Source: Gnetum montanum
Lineage: Eukaryota > Streptophyta > Gnetopsida > Gnetales > Gnetaceae
Reading direction: 5' to 3'
DNA: 22,350 nt
Assembly: GCA_015680685.1 (NCBI GenBank)
Contig: MNCI01036747.1
Span: forward strand, 5,236-27,585
Shown here: positions 1 to 10,201 of the stretch, piece after piece
How the letters are laid out: the number at the start of each line of letters is the position of its first letter
How positions within the stretch are numbered: the stretch's first letter is position 1
The notes under the pieces: generated by a model
Told to the model about the DNA's origin: nothing
The model's input: only the letters and a program-made list of their open reading frames with translations
The model's database searches: none
Translations under genes and position numbers: made by a program

Positions 1-573
1 GATTGGATCAAAGTTGGCCACCTTTCTAGAAAATTCTCTAATCCTAGAAGTTCTCTAATAAACTTACAAATCACTGGAAATGCACCGTGCAAGGCTTTTT
101 TGGATTCAGGTTCCTGTGTTAACTTGATTTCTCAAGAAATGTACAAGGCCTGGAACCTACCTCCATTGAAAAAGAGCAACATCCATCTAGAGTTGGCTGA
201 CTAGTCCATCACTATCCCATTGGGACTAGTGGAAGACATTGTTACCACTATTTGTGGATGGTTGTACCCAGCTAACTTCCTAGTGATTCAAATAAATAAC
301 GGTAACGGGGACTTCCCAATCATAATGGGAAGAGCATGGCTAAGCATCATCGATGCACGCCCAGGAATCCATGATCTTTCCCTAGAAATATCAAAGGAAA
401 ATACATTCAGAAAGATCGAGAAGAAGAAAGTTCTATGCATTACATATAGTGACATAGGGTGTAATTGCATGCAGAGGTCATGGTTTGTGCAAAGTTTAGC
501 ACTACCTGCATTCAATCAGTGTGCACAAGTGATTAACATACAAAGATGCTTGTATGCAACAACCACACGATAG
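1..573 (+). pseudogene. Ty3/gypsy copy 1: aspartic protease (partial at window edge)
   Basis: This is the retropepsin part of a Ty3/gypsy Pol polyprotein, which in an active element cleaves Gag-Pol inside virus-like particles. Reading frame +1 is open from base 1 and carries the active-site triad Asp-Ser-Gly at 103-111, preceded by Phe-Leu and followed by a conserved NLIS segment. The second half of the fold (IIMGRAWL, around 331-354) is also present. TAG codons interrupt it at 202 and 571, but the frame is otherwise kept. The 5' side, including gag, lies outside the window. Copy 2 has the matching region at about 6740-7300. The family assignment comes from the order protease-RT-RNase H-integrase that follows in the same frame. 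Confidence 0.85.
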
Positions 574-2430
574 GAAGACACCCAGTGGCTGACAGCTGAT
601 CAAGAAAGCATTTCACTCATATGCATGAAACCAACTGAGGGTTTGACTTGTGCTTACATCGATAGCATAGATGTATTAGGGCAAGTCCATCACCAACTTC
701 CAAGTCTTAACCTTAAAAATATCAATTGGGGAAAGTTGAAAATCCAAGAGAAATTTAAGCAGGAGCCCCTCAAGCTGAAACCATTACCCACTGATATGGA
801 ATACATGTTCCTTAAAAATAGAAAACCGATAATTATCAATGCTAAGCTTGCTCCTCAATAGAAAGAAGAACTACTGAAGGTAATAAATAAATGGTCGGAA
901 GTCTTTGCTTGGTCATATCCTACATTAACTGGAATAGATCCTAGGATATGCCAACATAAAATTTACACTAACCCCTCTATGAAGCCTTGAAGACAACCGC
1001 AGAGGCAATTGAACCCTAAGCTGAAGCAAGTAGTTAAGGAAGAAATTGAATAGCTTCTCAAGGATGGGTTCATATACCTCATTGCTAATAGCGAATGGGT
1101 TAGCCCCTTAGTTATTGTGCATAAAAGGGAAGGAAAATGGAGGGTGTGCATAGATTTAAAGCTACTAAATATGGCAACATTCAAAGATCACTTTCCATTG
1201 CCATTTGTCGACCAAGTCTTAGACACCATTACAAGGCATCGCTAGTACAGTTTTCTGGATGGATATAGCAGATATAACCAAATACAAATAGCCCCAAAAG
1301 ACAAAGCCAAGACTACGTTCACTAGTCCTTAGGGAATGTTCGCATACAAACAGATATTTCTTGGCTTGTGCAATGCCCCTACAACATTTCAACAACTAGT
1401 TTTAAGCATACTCCAACAGTAGATAGGGAATGACATGGAGGTCTTTATGAATGACTCCTCCACTTATGGAGCAAACTTTGATCAAGCCTTGGATCGGTTG
1501 GAGCAAGTGTTAAAAAGATGTGTAGAAACCAATTTAAGGCTCAACTGATAGAAAAGCCATTTGATGGTCCAAGAAGACATAGTACTAGGGCACAAAATCT
1601 TACACACAGGGATAGAGGTAGACCCTAAGAAAATCAAAATTATCCACGGAGTTGCCCGTCAATCGAAAACTATCAAAGATGTTCGATCATTCCTTCAACA
1701 TACTAGCTACTATAGGAGATTTATTGAGAACTTTTTAAAGGTTTCCAAATCATTAGTGTAATTAATGAAAAAGGACGTACCTTTTGAGTGAACCAAGGAA
1801 TGCGAATTAGCTTTTCAAACTCTGAAATAGAAGCTAGTACAAACACCCATTCTACAAGCTCCTGACTGGTCCAAACCATTCCATATCATGACTGACACAT
1901 TCAACTATGCTTTAGGAGCTGTAATTACATAGTTAGATGACCAGAAGCATCCTTATTACATCCACTATGCAAGTAGAAGTATCACTAGTGCACAACTTAA
2001 CTACACTACCATAGAGAAAGAATTAATGGCTATAGTGTTTGCACTAGAAAAGTTTAGACACTATGTATTAGGATATAAAGTATATCTACATCGAGATCAT
2101 AGTGCAATCCGATTACTCATGAATAAGCCAATGGTAAGCCCTCGTATCATATGATGGCTTGTAATCTTATAAGAGTTTGATTTAACGATGATCAATCTCA
2201 AGGGCACTGAGAATGTAGTTGTTGATCATTTATCTTGGTTGTGTTGGGACAACAAAAAGGATGAGTATCCAATTTCTGATCATTTCCCTGATGAATTCCT
2301 CTTTGTTGGTGTAGTGAATAATCAATCACCCATGGAGACAAACTGGTATAGTAGCATTCTTACCTATCTCCTCACCCAACAAACACCACAAGAGTTAAAC
2401 CTTAAGAAGCAACTACAATTTTTTCACTGA
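574..2430 (+). pseudogene. Ty3/gypsy copy 1: reverse transcriptase and RNase H, decayed
   Basis: The same +1 frame continues through RT and RNase H, which copy the element RNA into DNA. Visible RT blocks are WVSPLVIV near 1099, FLDGYS at 1252-1269 with the first catalytic Asp (1258-1260), and GLCNAPTTFQQL near 1354-1392. The xxDD box reads Phe-Met-Asn-Asp at 1444-1455, so its first Asp is Asn. RNase H follows: MTDTF near 1888, YTTIEKEL near 2005-2030 and DHSAI near 2095. The open frame from 862 runs through many in-frame stops (988, 1051, 1243, 1330, 1420, 1546, 1549, 1759, 1789, 1828, 1930, 2152, 2170, 2428) with no frameshift that I can see. It cannot encode an active enzyme. Confidence 0.88.
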
Positions 2431-3600
2431 GCCAAGTACTTTATGGACATCAATGGGCAACTTTACAAAGTGTGTCCTGATGGTTTGGTTCAATGGTGTG
2501 TTCCCAATATAGATCAACTGCAAGTTCTCCAAGATGCTCATGAGGGTCCTTGTGGGGGTCATTACACTAGGAGACGAACAGCCATCAAGATCCTACTTGC
2601 AGGATATTATTGGCCTAGATTATTTCAGGATGCCCATCGTTTTATCCAATCTTGTGAGTCCTGTCAACATGATGGGGAAATGACTGCTAGAATGGAGGGT
2701 CCGCAATAATGGATTTAACTATTAGAACCCTTTGACATTTGGAGAATTGATTTTATGGAACCAATTACACCAATGTCCAATGGAAAAGCTTATATTATTG
2801 TTGCCATTGATTACCTAACAAAATGGGCTGAAGCAGCTGCTATTAAAGATTGTACATCATCTACAGTAGCACGATTTGTTCAACAACAAATCATAAACAG
2901 GTTGGTGTGCCACGTGCACTTATTTTAGACAATGGTACATACTTCACAAGTGCAACTTTTCATAAATTAATGCAATGCTTAAGGGTTGAGCATAAATTGA
3001 CTACACCATACCACCCCTAAGTGAATAGTCAAGTAGAAGTCACCAATAGGGAGATTATGAGGATATTGATAAGAACCATTAGCAAGTTTAGGCGAGACTG
3101 GGGCACTAAAATAAATGATACTCTTTGGGCATACCACACCACATGGAAACTCCCTATAGGCTACTCTCCCTATAAGTTAGTGTATAGTAAATTACCAACA
3201 CTTCTCATTCAAACTGAGCTCCGTACACTATCCATGACATGTGACCTCAACCTTGACCTTGATCTAGCATAGAAACAACGATTAGTAATCCTTTAACTTG
3301 CTAGATGAAAACTGATTAGCTACCCTATCATTTAATGAATTGCACAAGGCCTTCAATAAACAACGTCATGACCTAAGAATTAGAAAAGTTAAATATCAGC
3401 TAGGAGATAAGGTTCTCTACTAGAATCCCACACATGTGCCACAACGTACTAAATTTCAAACATTGTGAGAAGGACCTTATATTATTTATGCACCTTCTCC
3501 TTCAAGGTCCATGACAATATACAAACCTGAAAGCCTAGATAAGAAACTTTTGGTCAACATGCAACAAACCAAACCTTTCCAGGAGCTTAGGACAACCAAT
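2431..3600 (+). pseudogene. Ty3/gypsy copy 1: integrase with one frameshift
   Basis: The integrase would insert the cDNA into the genome. The N-terminal HHCC zinc-binding block is intact (HEGPCGGH, then YYWP, then CESCQ; about 2536-2675). The catalytic core keeps its first Asp in RIDFM (2749-2751). A loss of about one base near 2895-2905 moves the frame from +1 to +3, where the second Asp (2928-2930, LDNG) and the Glu (3036-3038, in QVEV) lie exactly 35 residues apart, a D,D-35-E arrangement. In-frame stops occur at 2707 and 2716, and near 3013 and 3270. A short C-terminal stretch with YQLGDKVLY and EGPY follows near 3391-3480. No chromodomain is recognisable, which argues against a typical chromovirus. 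Confidence 0.85.
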
Positions 3601-3688
3601 ACATATGCTACCTCTCTTAATGGACAACCCTGCTCACTATTTCAGATCTCCTCCTTCCAACTTAGTTGAGGATGAGTTTTCATTCAAT

Positions 3689-3698
3689 CATGGGGGTA
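3689..3698 (+). other. Polypurine-like tract before the LTR
   Basis: A short G run (ATGGGGGTA) lies immediately 5' of the LTR start TGATAAG. This is where gypsy elements prime plus-strand DNA synthesis. It supports 3699 as the LTR boundary. The run is short and flanked by non-purines, so the call rests mainly on position. Confidence 0.5.
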
Positions 3699-3710
3699 TG
3701 ATAAGAGCGG

Positions 3711-3910
3711 TTACTCTAACAGTTATTCTAATTATTAGAGAAGTTACTCTAGCAGTTTATTCTAATTATTAGAGCAGTTACTCTAGCGGTTTATTCTAAT
3801 TATTAGAGCAATTACTCTTGTGGTTTATTCTAATTATTAGAGTGGTTACTCTAGCAATTTCTTTAGTAGTTATTCTAATTATTAGAGCAGTTACTCTAAT
3901 TATTAGAGTA
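3711..3910 (+). repeat. 34-bp tandem repeats in LTR U3
   Basis: The core TCTAATTATTAGAG recurs at 3727, 3761, 3795 and 3829, exactly 34 bases apart, followed by looser copies to about 3910. Between cores lies a variable segment of the form (C)AGTTACTCTAGCGGTTTAT. The core is nearly self-complementary. The array sits just upstream of the TATA-like box, where enhancer repeats are common in LTRs. The other LTRs in the window lack it. Confidence 0.85.
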
Positions 3911-3924
3911 GTTGCTCCCAAGCC

Positions 3925-3932
3925 TATAAATA
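3925..3932 (+). promoter_or_regulatory. LTR TATA box
   Basis: TATAAATA lies in the central LTR downstream of the 34-base array. The same octamer is found at the matching place in the second plus-strand LTR (9423-9430), and a TATATAAAT occurs at the matching place in the reversed solo LTR (around 19372-19380). Conservation in three LTRs supports a promoter role in the ancestral element. Confidence 0.55.
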
Positions 3933-4668
3933 TAGTGTCTAGGCGCACAATTGGGGAGGAAGTTTTTTTAGCAGTTAAGTAGCAAAACTCTGGTAGTCTA
4001 TTTGAAAGTTAGAGTATTTTCAAAGTGCCTGCAGTAGGATGTCTAAGTGTGGATGGATCTTTATTCGAGCATTATGTACCTGAGCACACGCTGTGTATAG
4101 TAATAAAGACGAGCTCTTTGATTCATCCTTGTAGCACTTGAGATTTGTTTTCTTATGCATTTATTTTATTTTATTTTATGCACTTTACATTTCTATTATT
4201 AGCACTACAATTCATTTTGATCAATTAAGAAAATCATTAAATTACACAAGCACGACGACTTTGAGCATGCATGTAATGCTTGGTAACCTAGTAACGATTA
4301 GCGTTTGGTAATCCCAGTAGTGTTGCACTGGTTTAGAATGTGTATGGAAAGTGGGTACAAATGTTGGTGTTAGGATTAGTTAGAACTTAGTTAATGAGTA
4401 TTTAAGTTAAATTAGTCACTTAGGTACCTCTCTCCTTCCCTACTAGCATAGGACATAAAAACATAAAAGCTATAAAAAATCATATGCCTCAAGCTTACTT
4501 AACCATACAATCGTGACATACATGTAAGCTCGGGAAGACAATGATCAACCAACTCGTCCTTGTTCCACAAGGGCACATAAGCACTTAGTCCTTGGAATTC
4601 GACCGAATCATGCATGAAATGCTCATATTCATATGGTTGAGTGTAGGGGTACCTCACAGCTCATCAAT

Positions 4669-5760
4669 GATGGAGAACCCTTCTCTAGGGGTTTTTCATA
4701 CAAAGAGATTCCTCTCTTTGACTTAGGTGAAGGAGGTTGAAACCAAAACTTGCAGTCCACAACACATAATCTTGGTTCTGGCAAGAACAGATCCCATGAT
4801 AAAGGAGAATCCAAGGAGGAGAGTCATGGTAGGGATGTGGGTAAGTAGCATGATCATGATTGTGGCAATAACTACTGAAGAGGGGATGGCAAGCATCATG
4901 ATGATGCTAGGCCTCCTTCATCTTCATCTTCATTATCATCTTCTTCCTCTTCTAGATCTAAATGCAATCGTAGAGGACATGATCATGATGGAGGTGATCG
5001 AAAAGACCAAGAGGATTGTAGGGACCATCAAGTAAGTTAAGATTTGGGGCATGAGCATTCAAGAGATGCTCATCACCATGAATGAAGGGGTAGCAGGGGG
5101 CATTGTAGGCACCAATATCATGGCTATGATGAGCCTTTTCTCATCACCCAAAGCATGCTAAACATCACAAAGGTAATGAGAATTCTGACAAGGCACATGA
5201 AAGATAGCAAGATCAAGCAATTGGATATGAACAACATCCCAAAGCTTGAGGGGGGATATAACTCCGATCCACAAAATCATCTTTAGGCTTTTAACAATTC
5301 CTGTGCCCTAGTAAACATAGAAAATAATTGGTAAAAGCTTAAGTTGTTTCCCAAGAAACTCATCAAAGAAGCAGAAAGCTGGTACCAATCCTTGGAATGG
5401 GAATCAATCCATAGATGAAGTACGATGCTCAAACTATTCAAAAAGTATTAAATTTACTCTTGAGTGTCCAATATGAGAAGGAAAATCTAGGGTTGAAAGC
5501 AAGGAACACATGAGTCCTTGGATACTACCATGGACAAATATCATTCCTTATTACATCAATGTCATGGCCATGGTTACTCTCAGTAGGAACAACTTCACCA
5601 CATCATAGACGGACTTTGCTTTGAAATGAGGAGAACTCTTAAGATCTATGCCAAAGGAACACTATCAAAATTAAAAGGTCCAATTTTGTGATAGTGAGGA
5701 GGAATCATCACTTGATGGGATGGTAAAACAAAAAACCTTACTGATTCAAAAATTTACCTC
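4669..5760 (+). pseudogene. Ty3/gypsy copy 2: gag capsid region, decayed
   Basis: Frame +1 from about 4669 encodes a His/Asp/Ser/Arg-rich N-terminal part including a serine run near 4915-4950. A capsid-like segment follows with KLEGGYNSDP (near 5245), LKLFPKKLIKEAESWYQSL (near 5338-5394) and FKKY. This pattern of hydrophobic LKLFP, an invariant Trp (5380-5382) and SI/W spacing is that of the retrotransposon Gag domain. Many in-frame stops are present (for example near 4846, 5287 and 5329). No in-frame start codon is seen right after the LTR; the ATG-ATG at 4667-4672 is in another frame. Gag would form the particle that packages element RNA. Confidence 0.7.
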
Positions 5761-6740
5761 TGAGATTTTGACTAAGGTAGATGAGTTGTGAGACTCTATG
5801 GATAATAGATTTCAAGTTGTTCTAAAATTTACTACAGTGTCCAAACAACAAAGTAGTGATTATGACCATAGAAGGTGAAAGGAAGTTGACCATGTCAATC
5901 AAAGGGGTAAGGGCAAGATTGGTGTAGTAGAGAAAATTGTAGAAACTAAATCAGATGATGATGGTGGGTGTGAGATCTGCCAATATAAACATCCTAAGGG
6001 ATGTTGCTCCATTGTGTCATACTTTCAAGAGTCTAGGATGTATACTCTGAATCCACAACTAATAAAGCTTAAGCAACCAGAAGATTTCCTTATCCTAAAG
6101 GCAATCCTAGGTAGTTCTATTAGCAACAACAATATTATCTAAGTGGAACTCCACCACAATCATATGAGCAGTATCAATAGTGGTAGCAACCACAATCATG
6201 GGTGTTATAACTACCAACGTAGAAGTACCCTTACAAACAACCAAATCTATATGGGTATTACGTTTAGCAATCCCTATCTCCACATGACTCTTCCAATCAT
6301 GTTTCTTCTTTCGAACATCACTACTATCCTTCCAAACACTATAGAACTCATTCTCCACATTCCTAAAGGTATACCACATTCTATCATTATCCTCCTCTTG
6401 TTCCTACACTTGTTCATCCACCCTCAATGTAGCTACCACCTACTCCATCTATGCAAGGTAAACTTCTAGCCTAGCCACAACAATGCAATGCTAACAGGGC
6501 CATCAATTTACAATTGGTTTCTTAATTGAGTTCTTCGAAATCTCATGCTTGTAAAAGATCATTTTTTTGATCCAAAAACCCTGGTAAGCCCTCACAGACT
6601 CTGGTGGCTAGTCACGTTGCTCCTACCTCGTCTTCTACAAATCATTCCATTGAGAATCCTTCAAATCAAATGCTACCCAAAATCCATAGTATTATGCTCA
6701 TTCATGCTATATCTAATTGGATCTAGGCAGGAAACCTTCC
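5761..6740 (+). pseudogene. Ty3/gypsy copy 2: gag end, possible zinc knuckle and Gln/Pro-rich linker
   Basis: A Cys/His cluster (CEIC..KHPKGCC) near 5971-6010 sits where a nucleocapsid zinc knuckle is expected, though its spacing is not the usual CX2CX4HX4C. After it, several frames show Gln-, Pro-, Tyr- and His-rich sequence (about 6105-6480), with glutamines often replaced by stops. This resembles the low-complexity linker before protease in plant gypsy elements. The link to gag is by position and composition; the exact frame cannot be fixed because of shifts. Confidence 0.45.
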
Positions 6741-7620
6741 TGGGAAATTAGCTGATCTTGGGAGTCCTCTTATCTACTTACAATTTGCTAGGAATGAATC
6801 ATGTAAAGCCTTCTTAATTTAGCTTCAATTGTTAACTTGATTTCTCATGAGATGTATACTTCCTGGAACTTGCTACCTCTCAAGAAAAGTAATATCATAT
6901 TAGAATTGATAGACTAGTCCATTACTATTTCATTAGGATTAGTAGAAGACATTGTGACCACTATTTGTGGGTGGTCTTATCTAGTCGATTTCCTAGTAAT
7001 CAAGGTTGAGAACTGTAAGGGGGACTTTCTCAATTATTATGGAAAGGACATGGCTAAGCACTATTGATGTAAGAATGGGCATCAGAGATCTTTCCCTAGA
7101 GATATCTATGGAAAGTGCATTCAGAAAGATGGAGAAGATGTAAGTTCCATGCATCACGTACTACGATATAGGATGCAATTACATGCAAAAACTCTAGTGT
7201 GTGAAATGAGAATCTATTTCAGCATGCAAGCAATGTGCACATAATGTAGATATTCAAAGGTATTTATATGTAGCATTCACAAAACAAGAGGGCACCCAGT
7301 GGCTGACCACTGATTTTGAAAATAGCATAATATGCATGAAACCTACTAAGAGCCTGACATGCACTAATGTTATAGGCATGGATAAACTAGAGTACGTTCA
7401 TCACCAATTCTCTGATAATAAAAATGATGATACCAATTGGGAAGAGTTGGAGATCCCTAAAAATTTTAAATAAGAGCCCCTAAAGTTGAAAGCTCTACTT
7501 GTTGGCCTGGAATATGCATTCTTGAAAAATGGTAAGCTAGTCATACTTAATGCCAAACTTTCTCCTAAGAAAAAAGAAAAACTATTGAAAGTGGTCAACA
7601 GATGGCCAATAGCCTTTGCC
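6741..7620 (+). pseudogene. Ty3/gypsy copy 2: protease with destroyed active site
   Basis: This matches the copy 1 protease: NLISHEMY (around 6831-6855), SITISLGLVEDIV (around 6918-6956) and TTICGW. The segment equal to the catalytic Asp-Ser-Gly of copy 1 is corrupted at about 6817-6830 by base changes and a net one-base loss, so the active site is gone. A TAG at 6915-6917 matches the TAG at 202-204 in copy 1. Downstream similarity runs through the linker to RT (for example ICMKPT near 7330). Confidence 0.75.
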
Positions 7621-9121
7621 TAGTCATATCATGAACTCACTAGAATTGATACATGGATATGCTAGCACCACATTTATACTGATTCATCCATGAAGCTAAG
7701 GAGGCAACCACAATAGCGGTTGAACCCAAAATTGAAGTAAATCATCAAAGAGAAGATTGAGCAACTCCTCAAGGTAGGGATCATCTACCCCATTGTGGAT
7801 AGTGAGTGGGTTAGCCCACTCGTGATTGTGCCAAAGAGAGGTGACAAATGGTGGGTTTTTATCAACTTCAGGCTATTAAACATGGCAATATTCAAAGATC
7901 ATTTTCTATTGTCATTCATTGATCAAGTGTTGGACACCATATTTGGGCATTTCTATTATAGTTTTATAGATGGTTATAGTGGCTATAACCAAATCCAAAT
8001 TGCACTAGAAGGCCAAGCCAAAATAACATTCACAGGTCAGTGGGGCCTTTTTGCATATGGAAAGATACCTTTTGGTTTGTGCAATGCTCCTACCACTTTT
8101 CAACAATTGGTCTTAAGCATCTTTTAGTAGCAAATTGATAGTAGAAGTCTCTATTAATGACTTCTCCACTTATGGAGCTTCATTCAAGCAAGCCTTGGAC
8201 CACATTGAGCAAATACTCAAAAGATGTGTGAAAACAAACCTGTAGCTTAATTATTAAAAGAGTCACCTCATGGTCCAAGAAGGCATTGTATTAGGGCACA
8301 AAATTTTGTAGGAAGGGATCGAGGTAGACCCCAAAAAGATAAGGGTCATCCAAGGAATCATCCATCAACCAGAGACTGTAAAAGATGTTTGGTCATTCCT
8401 TGGACACACTAGCCATTACTAATGATTCATAGAAAATTTCTCTAAGATTGCAAGATCATTAGTCAAGCTAATAAAGAAAGATGCTCTATTCATCTGGATG
8501 AAGAAATGCAAAAATGCATTCTAGAGCCTCAAGTAGAAGCTTGTAGAGACTCTAATTCTACAAGCACCTGACTAGTTTAGACTGTTTCATATTATGAAAA
8601 ATGCATCTAATTATGTCTTGGAAGCCATGCTTACATAGTTTGATGACAAGAAATGTCCATATTACATCCATTGCAAAATTCAAAGCATTGTGGGTGCACA
8701 ATTGAATTACACCACAATAGAGAATGAACTAATGGTGGTGGTGTATGCTCTAGATAAGTTCAAGCACTATGTGCAAAGATATACAGTGTTTGTACACATT
8801 GATCATAGTGCCATTCACTTTCTAATGAACAAGCATATGATGAGCCCCCATGTCATACGATGGCTGGTGATCTTACAAGAATTCAATCTTACGATGGTAG
8901 ATCAAAAGGGGACTAAGAATGTGGTCATTAATCATCTCTCTCAATTACGATGGGATGAAAAAAATGAGGAGAGCTTGCTCTCTAACCAATTTCCTGATGA
9001 ACTCCTCTTTCCTAGTGCAATAAATGAACAAGTGCCCATAGAACCAAAATGGTATGATGGCATCCTCACTTATCTTCTTACTCAGAAGATGCCACAAGAT
9101 TTGAACTACAAGAAGAAGTAG
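7621..9121 (+). pseudogene. Ty3/gypsy copy 2: reverse transcriptase and RNase H, decayed
   Basis: RT is best preserved at 7795-8127 (frame +1): EWVSPLVIVPKR, FIDGYSGYNQI with the first catalytic Asp at 7969-7971, and FGLCNAPTTFQQL. A frameshift near 8130-8150 moves the rest to frame +2. There the xxDD box reads Ile-Asn-Asp (AAT at 8156-8158), the same Asp-to-Asn change as in copy 1. RNase H is open at 8690-9121, with NYTTIENEL and DHSAIHFL followed by the tether to integrase. TAG codons at 8534-8536 and 8636-8638 match TAGs at 1828 and 1930 in copy 1. The enzyme would be inactive. Confidence 0.87.
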
Positions 9122-9148
9122 TAGTTTCTTCATCAAGCCAAACACTTC

Positions 9149-9373
9149 ATGGAAATCAATAGACACATTTACAAGGTGTGCACCAATGGCCTAGTTTGTT
9201 GGTATGTACCTGATGATGATCAACTATGCATTCTCCATGATTCTCATAAGGGTCCTTGTGGGGGCCACTATGTAGGGAGATGCATGACCATAAAAATCCT
9301 AATGGCAAGATACTATTGGCCCACAATCTTCAAGGATGTTGTCAACCTCATCAACAGGGTCATGTCAACATAG
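9149..9373 (+). pseudogene. Ty3/gypsy copy 2: truncated integrase zinc-binding domain
   Basis: An open stretch encodes the start of integrase: HKGPCGGHY supplies the two histidines, and YYWPTIFKD follows. The sequence loses similarity to copy 1 just before the two-cysteine part (CESCQ in copy 1). The D,D-35-E core and C-terminal domain are missing, and LTR-like sequence starts by about 9400. A deletion of roughly 1 kb relative to copy 1 therefore joins integrase to the LTR region. Confidence 0.75.
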
Positions 9374-9399
9374 CATTTGCTACATTTAGGGGGGCCCAT

Positions 9400-10201
9400 C
9401 GATGCAGCTCCACAATAAAGTCTATAAATATGCATTCATCTACCATGTTTATGGCATGCCTTGTCTTAAGCTTAGCGAAGTTCTTGCAGTTTTGTCATTT
9501 GAGAGTTAGAATATTTTCTGAGTACTTGCAACAAGATTCAAAAAGTGTATGGGTCTTTATTCAAGCATTGATGTACCTAAGCACACTAGTGTGAACAGCA
9601 ATAAAAATAAGCCTTTTGATCAAACCTTAAAGTGCTTGGAAATAGATTAATTATTTATTTATGCGTTTTAATGTTTTATGTAATTTCCTTTAATGCTAAA
9701 GTAATTAATTAATTAATTAGACTAAACTAAGCTAAGCTAAGTTAGATTAAGTAGCGATTACTTAAGCACATAAGTACAACCACTTCAAGCATGCACATGA
9801 CACTTGGTAATCCTTGTGACGCTTAACATTTGGTAACCCAACAACATTATACATGTTCAAGATGTGTATGACAAGTATAACCGAATACTTATGTTAGGAT
9901 TAGTTAAGGTGTAGTTAGTTAGATTAGATTAGCAATTAAATTACTTCATTCCTTTCATCCTTTGTTTTAAGCACTCAAAATATAAATCATAAAAATAATA
10001 AAAATCATATGCCTCAATTACACTCAACCATACTGTTGCATATAGCAAGTGTAATTGGGAAGACAATGAACAACTATTAGGAAAAGTTCACTTCCTAGAA
10101 CTAGCATGCTTAGGAACTTAATGTCTACTAAATTCAACTAGATCATGTGTGAATGCTTAGTGATTCATATGGTTGAGCGTAGGGGTACTCACTACTCATC
10201 A
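9400..10201 (+). repeat. 3' LTR of gypsy copy 2, U3 shortened
   Basis: Similar to the LTR at 3699-4666 from the TATA-like box (9423-9430) through AATAAA (9600-9605) to the CTCATCA end at 10201. It lacks the 34-base U3 array. A G-rich run just before it (near 9390-9396) may be the polypurine tract, which would make the LTR start near 9400, but the left boundary is uncertain. It is followed directly by reversed LTR sequence. Confidence 0.75.

Larger units (their letters stand above)
3699..4666 (+). repeat. LTR shared by gypsy copies 1 and 2 (968 bp)
   Basis: The LTR starts TGATAAG and ends CTCATCA. The right end is supported because similarity to the LTR ending at 10201 and to the reversed LTR starting at 18616 stops at the same CATCA in all three. 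It holds a 34-base tandem array in the U3 part (3711-3910), a TATA-like box at 3925-3932 and an AATAAA at 4102-4107. As the 3' LTR of copy 1 and the apparent 5' LTR of copy 2, it suggests a tandem arrangement. Similarity to the LTR at 9400-10201 is clear but heavily eroded, for example around the paired TTGGTAA blocks near 4281-4310. Confidence 0.8.

Noticed and set aside
288-515. Minus-strand open stretch opposite the copy 1 protease
   Set aside because: It overlaps clear protease coding on the plus strand and has no recognisable domain; it is a shadow frame.
4671-4680. Primer-binding site TGGAGAACCC after the central LTR
   Set aside because: It begins with TGG, but it is offset from the LTR end and I cannot match it to a specific tRNA; kept only as a candidate.
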